64,000 nt of DNA from Streptomyces sp. NBC_01750 (GTDB lineage Bacteria > Actinomycetota > Actinomycetes > Streptomycetales > Streptomycetaceae), in assembly GCF_035918095.1 (NCBI RefSeq), contig NZ_CP109137.1, positions 2,482,001-2,546,000 on the forward strand, read 5' to 3'. The translations under genes were made by a program, and so were the position numbers. Shown piece after piece: positions 9,291 through 16,995 of this stretch (the stretch's first letter is position 1; each line of letters starts with the position of its first letter). The notes beneath the pieces were generated by a model. That model was not told where the DNA came from. It saw nothing but the letters and a program-made list of their open reading frames with translations, and did no database searches.

Positions 9291-10052
9291 CTACGCGGCC
9301 GGGCGTTCCGTCTTCTCTGCCTTGTCCGCCTTCGCCGCCGCCTTCTCGGCCTTCTCCGCCGCCGCCTTCTCCTCCGCGAGCTGTCGCTTCGCGGCGGTCG
9401 CGTAGATGTCGACGTACTCCTGGCCGGAAAGCTTCATGATCTCGTACATGACCTCGTCGGTGACCGAGCGGAGGATGAAGCGGTCGCTCTCCATGCCGTG
9501 GTAGCGGCTGAAGTCGAGCGGTTTGCCGATCCTGATCCCCGGGCGCATCAGCTTGGGTATCACCTTGCCGGGCGGCTGGATCTTCTCGGTGTCGATCATC
9601 GCGACCGGGATGACCGGAGCGCCGGTGGCGAGTGCCACGCGCGCGAGGCCACCCGGCTTGCCGCGGTAGAGGCGGCCGTCCGGCGAGCGGGTGCCCTCCG
9701 GGTAGATACCGAACAGACCGCCGCTCTGGATGACCTCTATACCGGCCTTGATCGCCGCCTCACCCGCGCCGCGGGCACCCGAACGGTCCACCGGGAGCTG
9801 TCCGACGCCCTTGAAGAAGGCAGCGGTGAGCTTGCCCTTCACTCCGGGCGAGGTGAAGTACTCCGCCTTGGCGATGAAGGTGACCTTGCGGTCCAGGACC
9901 GCGGGCAGGAAGAACGAGTCCGAAAAAGACAGGTGGTTGCTCGCGAGGATCGCCGGTCCCTCCGCGGGAATGTTCTCGAGGCCCTCCACCCAAGGCCTGA
10001 AGGCAAGCTTCAGCGAGCCCCCTATGGAGAACTTCATTGCGCCGTAGATCAA
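9291..10052 (-). CDS. 1-acyl-sn-glycerol-3-phosphate acyltransferase (PlsC-like)
   Basis: This 253-residue membrane-associated acyltransferase shows the HX4D motif (NHLSFSD, His40/Asp45), GIYPEGTRS substrate-binding block and the APVIPVAM block of the PlsC family, which makes phosphatidic acid. The TTG start is supported by AGGAGG about eight bases upstream. The last 30 or so residues are a Lys/Ala/Glu-rich tail, common in actinobacterial members. It is divergent from the esterase gene and precedes macS. Confidence 0.9.
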   Translation of the reverse strand: MIYGAMKFSIGGSLKLAFRPWVEGLENIPAEGPAILASNHLSFSDSFFLPAVLDRKVTFIAKAEYFTSPGVKGKLTAAFFKGVGQLPVDRSGARGAGEAAIKAGIEVIQSGGLFGIYPEGTRSPDGRLYRGKPGGLARVALATGAPVIPVAMIDTEKIQPPGKVIPKLMRPGIRIGKPLDFSRYHGMESDRFILRSVTDEVMYEIMKLSGQEYVDIYATAAKRQLAEEKAAAEKAEKAAAKADKAEKTERPAA

Positions 10053-10254
10053 CTCGAATGCCTCCTGTGTGCTGTCGAACAGACCTTATCCCGTGGTCGG
10101 TCCGTGCTACCCGCTCCGGGGGGCCTACGGACCTGGTCGGTGTCAGTCCGGTCGCGTACGGTGAACTACACCCTCAGACACTCACGCTGTGACCTACCGG
10201 GGCTGTCACATCAGCGGCTTCGCCGTGGGCCCCGAACACCGAAAGGAGACCCCG

Positions 10255-11034
10255 GTGCCGGTCCTCCCTGGAGCCGAGCCGTTCCGCCACGAAGGCGGAG
10301 AGGTCGGCGTACTTCTCTGCCACGGCTTCACCGGTTCCCCGCAGTCGCTGCGTCCCTGGGCCGACCATCTCGCGGAGCGCGGTCTCACGGTGTCCCTGCC
10401 GCTGCTGCCCGGACACGGCACGCGCTGGCAGGACATGCAGGTCACCGGCTGGCAGGACTGGTACGCGGAGGTGGACCGCGAACTGCGGGTGCTGCTGGAG
10501 CGGTGCAGTCAGGTCTTTGTCTTCGGGCTCTCGATGGGCGGGGCGCTCGCACTGCGGCTCGCCGCGAAGCACGGGGACGCGGTCAGTGGAATCGTCGTGG
10601 TGAACCCGGCGAACAAGGTGCACGGCCTGGCGGCGTACGCCCTGCCGGTCGCCCGCCACTTCGTGCGCACGACCAAGGGGGTGACGAGCGATATCGCCCT
10701 CGCGGGCTCGGAGGAGGTCGGGTACGACCGGGTGCCGATGCACGCCGCGCACTCGCTGCGGCAGTTCTTCCGGCTGGTGGACGGCGAGCTGCCGCAGGTC
10801 ACTCAGCCGATGGTGCTGCTGCACAGCCCGCAGGACCATGTGGTGCCGCCCGTCGACTCGGCCCGGATCCTCAGCCGGGTCTCGTCCACGGATGTTTCGG
10901 AGATCCTCCTGGAACAGAGTTACCACGTGGCGACGTTGGACCACGATGCGGAGCGGATTTTCGACGAGAGTTACGCGTTCATCGGCCGGCTCGCTCCGAG
11001 TGTCGGGAAGAAGGGGAGCACCACCGGTGGCTGA
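10255..11034 (+). CDS. Alpha/beta-hydrolase, carboxylesterase/monoacylglycerol lipase-like
   Basis: This 259-residue hydrolase has the oxyanion motif CHGFTGSP, nucleophile elbow GLSMGG, an acidic residue in SPQDHVVPP and a C-terminal catalytic His in SYHVATLDHD, resembling Bacillus Est30-type carboxylesterases. The GTG at 10255 is chosen because GAAAGGAG ends eight bases upstream; an upstream ATG lacks one. It overlaps the following small membrane-protein gene by 8 nt. The natural substrate is unknown. Confidence 0.87.
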   Translation: MPVLPGAEPFRHEGGEVGVLLCHGFTGSPQSLRPWADHLAERGLTVSLPLLPGHGTRWQDMQVTGWQDWYAEVDRELRVLLERCSQVFVFGLSMGGALALRLAAKHGDAVSGIVVVNPANKVHGLAAYALPVARHFVRTTKGVTSDIALAGSEEVGYDRVPMHAAHSLRQFFRLVDGELPQVTQPMVLLHSPQDHVVPPVDSARILSRVSSTDVSEILLEQSYHVATLDHDAERIFDESYAFIGRLAPSVGKKGSTTGG

Positions 11035-11602
11035 GCAGCACGACGCGGACCGTGAGCCGCAGCCGATAGACGAGGAGGCCGCCTGGGCGGCCATCGTCGC
11101 CGGGTACGGCGACGAGCCGACAGACCCGCCGGGGGCGAAGCCGTTCAAGTCGGTGGAGGACCTCGCCATGCTCGCGGGCGAGGTGAACGAGGCTCCCAAG
11201 GCTCCGGAGGACGACCCGACCCCGGAGTCCGAGCCCGGCTCCGGTGCGGACAGGCCCGCCCTGGGCAGCTCGATCACCTTCGCGCCCGGGGTCGGCGGCC
11301 CGCGCGACTACGGCGTGGCCGAGGCGAAGGACGACGACCTCGACGAGAGCGACGAGGGCCACTTCGTACCGCCGGAGCCGCCGCCGCTGCCGGATGCCGA
11401 TGTCACGGCCAAGTTCGCCTGGCTCGCGGTCGTCGGCGGTCCGGTACTGATGCTTGTCGCCGTGCTGCTGCAGTGGGACATGACATGGTGGCTGACCACG
11501 CTGTGCGTCGGCGGCTTCCTGGGCGGTTTCGCGACCCTGGTGGCGCGGATGTCCCACGATGACGATGAGGACGACGACCCGGGCCGCGGCGCGGTCGTCT
11601 GA
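11027..11602 (+). CDS. Conserved acidic protein with two C-terminal membrane segments
   Basis: This 191-residue protein has a long acidic, Pro-rich N-terminal region (about residues 1-130), then two hydrophobic segments (FAWLAVVGGPVLMLVAVLL and WLTTLCVGGFLGGFATLVA) and an Asp-rich tail (SHDDDEDDDPG). The GTG start overlaps the esterase stop and follows AAGGGGAG, indicating coupled translation. I do not recognise a functional family; it is syntenic in Streptomyces. Confidence 0.75.
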   Translation: MAEQHDADREPQPIDEEAAWAAIVAGYGDEPTDPPGAKPFKSVEDLAMLAGEVNEAPKAPEDDPTPESEPGSGADRPALGSSITFAPGVGGPRDYGVAEAKDDDLDESDEGHFVPPEPPPLPDADVTAKFAWLAVVGGPVLMLVAVLLQWDMTWWLTTLCVGGFLGGFATLVARMSHDDDEDDDPGRGAVV

Positions 11603-11649
11603 ATGACTCTTCCGCTGATTCCTTTCTGCTGATCTCTCTCTTGTCTGTC

Positions 11650-11701
11650 GATTTCCCTCCGCCGGGACTCAGTCTGATTTCCCTCCGCCGGGACTCCGTC
11701 C
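11650..11701. repeat. 26-bp tandem direct repeat (two copies)
   Basis: Copies at 11650-11675 and 11676-11701 share GATTTCCCTCCGCCGGGACT and differ by one or two bases. They fill the gap between two convergent genes and probably arose by slippage. No function is evident. Confidence 0.85.
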
Positions 11702-11713
11702 GCCGGTCGCGGT

Positions 11714-12481
11714 TCAGGCGGCACGCGCTCCGACCGCGGGGACGCGCAGCGCCGCCAGCACCGGCAGATGGTCCGTCGCCGCGCGCAAGTCGGACGCGGT
11801 GATGCCCGGGAGGTCCAACGGCACTCCGCAGCCCAGCACTTCGACACCTTCGGTCGCGAAGATCGCGTCGATCCGCTGATGCGGGTTCTCGGGTGTCGAG
11901 GTGTGCTCACCACCCCATGGCGCGACCGCCCAGCAGTCCTGCAGTTCCGCCGCCAGCCGGCGAAAGCTCCGCCCGGTGGGCCGGTCGTTGAGGTCGCCGG
12001 CCGCAATCGCGTACGGCACGTCCATCGCCGTCAGCCGGTCCAGCAGCATCCCGGACTGTGCAAAGCGCTCGTCCGTCTGCAGGCTCAGATGGCAGCTCAG
12101 CAGCCCGATCCGGGCACACCCGATCCGTACCACCGCGGTGGCGAAGCCCCGCCGGTGCAGACCCGGGGTGTGCGGCAGGAGCACATCCTCCGTACGCTCC
12201 ACGGTCGCGCGCAGTGAGCAGAGCAGCATCGGCCCGGTCGCGGTCGCTCCGCCGGACAGCATCACAAGCTCACTCCTGGCAGCGAGCCGCGCCGCGTGCT
12301 TGCGCCAGCGGAAGAAGCGCGGGGCCTCCTGGACGAACACGAGGTCGGGCCGGCAGGCACGGATGACCCGGACCAGTGCGTCCTCGTCGTCGCGCATCGA
12401 GCGGATGTTGTAGCTGAGTACCCGGATCACGGCCGAACCGTCCGGCTCGGTGCGGGAGTCGGGAATCCCGGTGATCGCCAT
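11714..12481 (-). CDS. Endonuclease/exonuclease/phosphatase family protein
   Basis: This 255-residue protein has the DNase I-like fold motifs in order: VLSYNIRSM, FVQEAPRF (metal-binding Glu), CHLSLQTD, AAGDLNDRP, RIDAIFA and the C-terminal catalytic ATDHLPVLA. No signal peptide is seen, so it is likely cytoplasmic. Substrate could be nucleic acid or a phosphoester such as a phosphoinositide or sphingolipid; the sequence does not decide. A two-hairpin terminator lies between its promoter and the upstream glucokinase gene. Confidence 0.87.
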   Translation of the reverse strand: MAITGIPDSRTEPDGSAVIRVLSYNIRSMRDDEDALVRVIRACRPDLVFVQEAPRFFRWRKHAARLAARSELVMLSGGATATGPMLLCSLRATVERTEDVLLPHTPGLHRRGFATAVVRIGCARIGLLSCHLSLQTDERFAQSGMLLDRLTAMDVPYAIAAGDLNDRPTGRSFRRLAAELQDCWAVAPWGGEHTSTPENPHQRIDAIFATEGVEVLGCGVPLDLPGITASDLRAATDHLPVLAALRVPAVGARAA

Positions 12482-12510
12482 GTGAGCAAGATACGTCGGT
12501 GCGGGCCTTT

Positions 12511-12580
12511 TCCGGGGCTTCGCCCCGGACCCCGGACCACAATCGCCGGGCGGGCCGGTATTCGGCCCGCCCGGCGATTG
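12511..12580 (-). terminator. Double-hairpin terminator of glucokinase
   Basis: A perfect 18-bp stem (12540-12557 with 12563-12580, 5-nt loop) is followed in the minus-strand direction by a second hairpin (12511-12518 with 12522-12529). They begin about 27 bp beyond the glkA stop. Confidence 0.85.
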
Positions 12581-12607
12581 CGGAGAGAAAACGGTTCAGG
12601 TCGGAAA

Positions 12608-13549
12608 CTAGCCCTGGCGCGCCAGGTCCGCCGCGCCCACCAGGCCCGCCTTGCCGCCCAGTTGGGCCGCCAGCACCTGGGCGTGCGGGCGCCACTGGCC
12701 GCCGATCAGCCAGCGGCGGAAGGACTTGCGGATCGGGTCGAGGACCAGCTCGCCCTCGTCCGAGACACCGCCGCCCACGATGAACGCCGACGGGTCGAAG
12801 AGCGAGGCCAGATCGGCCAGGCCCGCGCCCGCCCAGCGCGCCAGTTCACGGAAGGAGTCGATCGCGACCGGGCAGCCCTGCCGGGCGGCCGTGCTGATGT
12901 GCTTGCCCTCGATGCCTTCCACCGTGCCGTCGCCGAGCCCGAGGAGCAGCGCGGCGTTCTCCGGAGTGGCGTTGGCGCGCTGCTTGGCGTAGCGGACGAG
13001 GGCCCGCCCCGAGGCGTACTGCTCCCAGCAGCCCTGGCTGCCGCAGCCACACAGCAGACCGTCCGGGACCACCCGGATGTGGCCGAACTCCGCGGCCACG
13101 CCGAAATGCCCGCGGCGCAGCTTGTTACCGATGATGATGCCGCCGCCGAGACCGGTGCCGAGCGTAATGCAGATGACGTCTTCGTGGCCCTGACCGGCGC
13201 CGAAGCGATACTCGCCCCAGGCGGCCGCGTTGGCGTCGTTCTCCACGACCACCGGCATCCCGACGCGCTGCTCGACCTTGTCCTTGAGCGGTTCGTGGCG
13301 CCAGTCGATGTTCGGCGCGAACAGGACGGTGGCGCGCTTGTCGTCCACGTATCCGGCGGCACCGATGCCGACGGCCTCGATGACGTGCCCCTTGCCGGCC
13401 CCGGCGACAGCAGCGCAGATCGCGTCGACGATCGCCGGGGGCGTCGACGGGGTGGGCACCTTGTGCGTCTCGAGAATGGTGCCCTCTTCGTCGACGACCC
13501 CCGCCGCGATCTTCGTGCCGCCGATATCGACGCCGATGGTGAGTCCCAT
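12608..13549 (-). CDS. glkA: ROK-family glucokinase
   Basis: This 313-residue enzyme phosphorylates glucose with ATP. It has the GVDIGGTKIAAGVVD phosphate loop, VENDANAAAWGE, the catalytic TLGTGLGGGIIIGN, EFGHI and the ROK cysteine motif CGCGSQGCWEQYASG. The ATG at 13549 starts the conserved MGLTIGVDIGGTK. In Streptomyces this kinase also mediates carbon catabolite repression. It is the last gene of a same-strand run (SRPBCC protein, ArsA-like, DUF5304, glkA). Confidence 0.96.
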   Translation of the reverse strand: MGLTIGVDIGGTKIAAGVVDEEGTILETHKVPTPSTPPAIVDAICAAVAGAGKGHVIEAVGIGAAGYVDDKRATVLFAPNIDWRHEPLKDKVEQRVGMPVVVENDANAAAWGEYRFGAGQGHEDVICITLGTGLGGGIIIGNKLRRGHFGVAAEFGHIRVVPDGLLCGCGSQGCWEQYASGRALVRYAKQRANATPENAALLLGLGDGTVEGIEGKHISTAARQGCPVAIDSFRELARWAGAGLADLASLFDPSAFIVGGGVSDEGELVLDPIRKSFRRWLIGGQWRPHAQVLAAQLGGKAGLVGAADLARQG

Positions 13550-13616
13550 GTGTCCCTCAGTTTTCGGTCGAGCCCCGCTAAGGCCAACCGTACCCGAGGG
13601 CGGGCACCGTCCCGTG

Positions 13617-14057
13617 TCAGTCCAGGTCGACGTGCTCGCTCGGCCCCGGGCCCTCGTCCCGCGGGTCCTTGGCGTCGGCGGAGGAGTTCGGCCCCTGTGT
13701 CCAGCGTCGCTCATGCCCCTCGACCGCGGATCGATAGGCGGCGAGCAGCTCGCCGCCGGCCGCCGCGAGGTGGTCGAAGATCTCCGGGTTGCGCTCGATG
13801 ACCGGCTCGACGGCGGACTTCGCCTGGTTGACCAGCTGCTGCACGGCGTTCTGCGCGGCCATGCCGGGCAACGACGTCTGGAACGAGGAGACCTTGTCGG
13901 CGACCGCGTCGAGCAGTTTGCGCAGCTCCTCGCCCGCGGAGCCGGGCGTCGCCCCGGACTGCGCGCGGCGGCGGGCCTTCTCCGCCTCCAGGTCCTCGGC
14001 GCACGCCTTGGCCCAGGCGTCGTCGTCGACGGCGGGACGCTCAGTGGCATCGCTCAT
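13617..14057 (-). CDS. DUF5304 family protein
   Basis: This 146-residue hydrophilic, acidic protein has an Ala-rich helical middle (about residues 40-120, LRKLLDAVADKVSSF, VQQLVNQAKSAVEPVIE) and no membrane segment. It matches SCO2127-type proteins found directly upstream of glkA in Streptomyces. The ATG follows GGAG. No biochemical role is known to me; the fixed position suggests a link to the ArsA-like protein or glucokinase. Confidence 0.8.
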   Translation of the reverse strand: MSDATERPAVDDDAWAKACAEDLEAEKARRRAQSGATPGSAGEELRKLLDAVADKVSSFQTSLPGMAAQNAVQQLVNQAKSAVEPVIERNPEIFDHLAAAGGELLAAYRSAVEGHERRWTQGPNSSADAKDPRDEGPGPSEHVDLD

Positions 14058-14131
14058 GGCGTACTCCTGCGGAAGGGCGGGCGGAACGGAGGGTTCGTAC
14101 CCTCGACGTTACCCGAATGGAGGCGCCGCGT

Positions 14132-15406
14132 TCAGCGGGCCCGCGGCCACAGCTCGGGGTCAGGGGTGAAGCGGACCGTCAGTACCCCGTCGGCGAGGCC
14201 CGCGCCCGAGACGGTGCAGCGCCGGAGCACGGAGTGCAGCGGAACGATCCTGCGGAACGGACCGACGGTAACCAGCAGTTCGTCGCCGCGACGCACCAGC
14301 GAGACGTCCTCCTTCACGGCGCCCGGCATGCGGAGGCACCAGACGTAGCGCAGGTCGTCCTCGTCGTCCGCCGTTCCCGCGTACTCGACCCGCCAGGGGT
14401 CGTCGCGGCGCTCTTCGGACTCCCCCTCGAGTGCGACGGCGAGTCCCTCGCCGGCGCACTCGAGGGGGAGTCCGCTGCCCGTGCCTGCCGCCTCGAAGGT
14501 GGTGGGTGCGGACCGCGTGTCGAGGAGCGCGAGGTCGTCGAGGCCGCGCGGGTCGCGGCCGAGGTGCCGCACCTCGCTGAGCGAGGCCTCGGGCGCCCAC
14601 TCCTCGTACCACTGGCGCAGATACTTGCCCTGCTGTGCGGAGAGGGTGGCGAGCCAGGTGTCGGCCGAGTCCAGCGGCAGGATCCGGTTCGGTACGACGG
14701 TGTCGATCCGCAGTCCGTGCAGCGCGAGTCCGGCGCGGGCCGCGCACAGGGCATCGGCGGCCCCGGGTCCGGGCTCGGCGACGACCCGCAGGGTCGTGCT
14801 GCTGGATTCGATCACCGTCTGGACACCGGCCAGTTCGGTGTCCCAGCGCCCGGCGCTCTCGTAGAGCCACTGCGCGGGCATCGGTACGCCGGCGAGCTGG
14901 GCGAGCATCGGACGCAGCGCGCGGGCGACCTGCCGTTCGGCCGGCAGCAGTCGGCGCAGATAGCGGCGCAGCTGTTCCGGCAGGGCGAGCAGGGCGATGG
15001 TCTCGCGCAGCGGCGGCATGTCGACGACGACCACATCCCAGTCGCCACCGGCGGCGGTCCTCAGCGCGCGCAGCAGCGCGAACTGGTCGCTGCCCGGAAG
15101 CTCGGTCAGCTCCTCGTCCTCCAGCCGCGCCGCGCCCAGCAGATCGAGCACGGCGGTGCTGCGCTCCTGGAGGGTGAGCAGCTCGGCGCGGAAGTCGGCG
15201 CCGGAGTCGACCCGCGCGGCCCACAGGCCGTCGGTGACCTCGGCGGGTTCGCCGGGACGGCCGGTGACGGGCACACCGAGAACCTCACCGGGCTCGGCGG
15301 AGAGGAACAGTGCTCGCTTGCCGCGCCGGGCCGCGGCAAGCGCGGTGGCGGCGGCGACGGTGGTACGGCCCGCGCCGCCGAGGCCGGTGACGAGGACCAT
15401 GCGCAT
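14132..15406 (-). CDS. ArsA-like protein with degenerate P-loop and HSP20-like tail
   Basis: This 424-residue protein resembles ArsA/GET3-type deviant Walker ATPases in its N-terminal 300 residues. However, the loop reads GLGGAGRTT, so both lysines of the usual GKGGVGKT are replaced (Leu and Arg). The C-terminal 75 residues (LRYVWCLRMPGAVKEDVSL onward) look like the HSP20/alpha-crystallin-like domain known at the end of such ArsA relatives. A 59-nt palindrome is inserted in frame in the linker between them. Its ATG overlaps the SRPBCC stop by one base (TGATG). ATPase activity is doubtful; a client-binding role is inference. Confidence 0.82.
   Translation of the reverse strand: MRMVLVTGLGGAGRTTVAAATALAAARRGKRALFLSAEPGEVLGVPVTGRPGEPAEVTDGLWAARVDSGADFRAELLTLQERSTAVLDLLGAARLEDEELTELPGSDQFALLRALRTAAGGDWDVVVVDMPPLRETIALLALPEQLRRYLRRLLPAERQVARALRPMLAQLAGVPMPAQWLYESAGRWDTELAGVQTVIESSSTTLRVVAEPGPGAADALCAARAGLALHGLRIDTVVPNRILPLDSADTWLATLSAQQGKYLRQWYEEWAPEASLSEVRHLGRDPRGLDDLALLDTRSAPTTFEAAGTGSGLPLECAGEGLAVALEGESEERRDDPWRVEYAGTADDEDDLRYVWCLRMPGAVKEDVSLVRRGDELLVTVGPFRRIVPLHSVLRRCTVSGAGLADGVLTVRFTPDPELWPRAR
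14416..14474. repeat. 59-nt palindrome inside the ArsA-like gene
   Basis: The arms 14416-14435 and 14455-14474 form a perfect 20-bp inverted repeat (CGGACTCCCCCTCGAGTGCG and its complement). The 19-nt centre can extend the hairpin with a further 7-bp stem. It is read in frame and adds about 20 residues (around LPLECAGEGLAVALEGESEE) to the interdomain linker. Confidence 0.9.
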
Positions 15407-15855
15407 CAGGCGGCGGGCCCGCTCTCGACGCGCTTCTTCAGACCGGCCAGGGCGCGGTCGATGATGACCTTCTCGGCCTTGCGCTTGATCATGCCGAGCA
15501 TGGGGATCTTGACGTCGACGGTCAGCTGGTAGGTGACCTCGGTGCGGTCACCGCCGCCGACCGCGGCGAGGGTGTACGAGCCGTCGATGGTGCGCAGCAT
15601 CTGGGACTTCACCAGCGTCCAGCTGACCTCGTTCTCGCCGTTCCAGGTGTACGCGAGGGTGTGGTCGTCCTTGATCGCGCCGGCGTCGAGGACCAGCCGG
15701 ACCTGCTCGGCGCGGCCCTTGGCGTCGGTGGCGAGCACCTCGGCCTCCTTCACCTCGCCGGTCCACTCCGGGTAGCGGGCGAAGTCGGAGATCACGCCCA
15801 TCACATCGGCCGGCGCCGCCTCGATCGTAATGCTCGAGCTGGTGTGTTCCGCCAT
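15406..15855 (-). CDS. SRPBCC (START-like) family protein
   Basis: This 149-residue protein has the polyketide cyclase/dehydrase-type START fold pattern: SITIEAAPADVMGVISDFARYPEW at the N-terminus and KIPMLGMIKRKAEKVIIDRAL at the C-terminus. Such proteins bind hydrophobic ligands or act as co-chaperones. It is the first gene of the run leading to glkA and overlaps the ArsA-like gene by one base, suggesting the two products act together. Ligand unknown. Confidence 0.85.
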   Translation of the reverse strand: MAEHTSSSITIEAAPADVMGVISDFARYPEWTGEVKEAEVLATDAKGRAEQVRLVLDAGAIKDDHTLAYTWNGENEVSWTLVKSQMLRTIDGSYTLAAVGGGDRTEVTYQLTVDVKIPMLGMIKRKAEKVIIDRALAGLKKRVESGPAA

Positions 15856-15946
15856 CGCTGCGGCTCCTCACAGTGCGGTTCGGACCGGGGGTGGTGTGGT
15901 GTGCAGGCTACCGCGACCCGACCGGCCGCCACTCCACGGCCCGGTC

Positions 15947-16714
15947 TCACCATTCCAGGGCCCAAGGTCGCCCGGTCGACGCGAAATGGCCGACGTTGAC
16001 GCACTCCGTCCTGCCGATGCGCATCCGGCGGGCGAGCGGCTGGTGGACATGGCCGAAGAGCGCGTACGCGGGCCGGGTGCGGCGGATCGCGTCCAGCAGG
16101 GCGTGGCTGCCCCGCTCGAAGCGGCGCGCGACGGTGTCGTAGGTCAGCTCGGGAACCTCGGGCGGGATGTGCGAGCAGAGCACATCGACCTCTCCGAGTG
16201 CCTCGATCTTGGCCGCGTACTCCTCGTCGGAGATCTCGTACGGGGTGCGCATCTCGGTGCGCAGTCCGCCACCGACGAAGCCGAAGACGCGGCCGCCGAT
16301 CTCGATGCGCTCGCCGTCCAGGACGGTGGTGCCCGGGTGTGCGTACTCCGGCCAGAGAGACGGTATGTCGACATTGCCGTAGGTGGCGTACGTCGGCGTG
16401 GGGAAGGCCGCGAACATCTCGGCGTACTGGCGTCGTACGGCCGACTCGATGGCGCTCTCCCGGTCCATCTCGAGCTCGGTCCATAGTCTGCGCCCCAGCT
16501 CACGGGCCTCGTCGAAGCGGCGGGCCGTGCGCAGTTCCACGATCAAGTGGGCGTTGTCGACGCCGAAGAGGTCGGGGAAGATGCCGCGCGAGTGGTCGGC
16601 GTAGTCGAGGAAGAGCACCAAGTCGCCGAGACAGATGAGGGCATCGGCGCCGTCGCCCGCCATGGCGAGATCTTTGGCGTTGCCGTGCACGTCACTGACC
16701 ACATTGACTCGCAT
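15947..16714 (-). CDS. Calcineurin-like metallophosphoesterase
   Basis: This 255-residue phosphoesterase has all the family metal-ligand motifs in order: SDVHGN, CLGDLV, YGNVD, CSHIPPE and GHVHQP. The ATG at 16714 is preferred over a GTG three codons earlier because AGGGTGA lies about five bases upstream of it. Substrate is unknown. It is divergent from the acyl-CoA ligase gene across a 281-bp promoter region. Confidence 0.88.
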   Translation of the reverse strand: MRVNVVSDVHGNAKDLAMAGDGADALICLGDLVLFLDYADHSRGIFPDLFGVDNAHLIVELRTARRFDEARELGRRLWTELEMDRESAIESAVRRQYAEMFAAFPTPTYATYGNVDIPSLWPEYAHPGTTVLDGERIEIGGRVFGFVGGGLRTEMRTPYEISDEEYAAKIEALGEVDVLCSHIPPEVPELTYDTVARRFERGSHALLDAIRRTRPAYALFGHVHQPLARRMRIGRTECVNVGHFASTGRPWALEW

Positions 16715-16995
16715 GACGATCACCCTAGGACGCCCTGTGGCGCCTGGGTAGTACGGGACGGATCAGCCGTTCTACCGAGCCGTCTCGAGCGTGGACTACT
16801 CTGCGCGAAGCACTGCCATACGCGTGTGACGCACCGAACATCTGGCCGGAACCCCCTATCCGGAACCGAGTACTGATGGGTAACGTCCGGGCAGTCCGGT
16901 CGTGCTCACCCCACATGAGCACCTGCCCGATCTTGGACCGCTGCCGGTGCATCACACAGAGCCGTGGCGCCGGCGCCCGATGAGGAGCAGCAGTC

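Noticed and set aside
8301..11069. Very long plus-strand open frame
   Set aside because: It is the third-position-GC shadow of macS, plsC and the esterase; its translation is low-complexity Gly/Arg/Ala without motifs.
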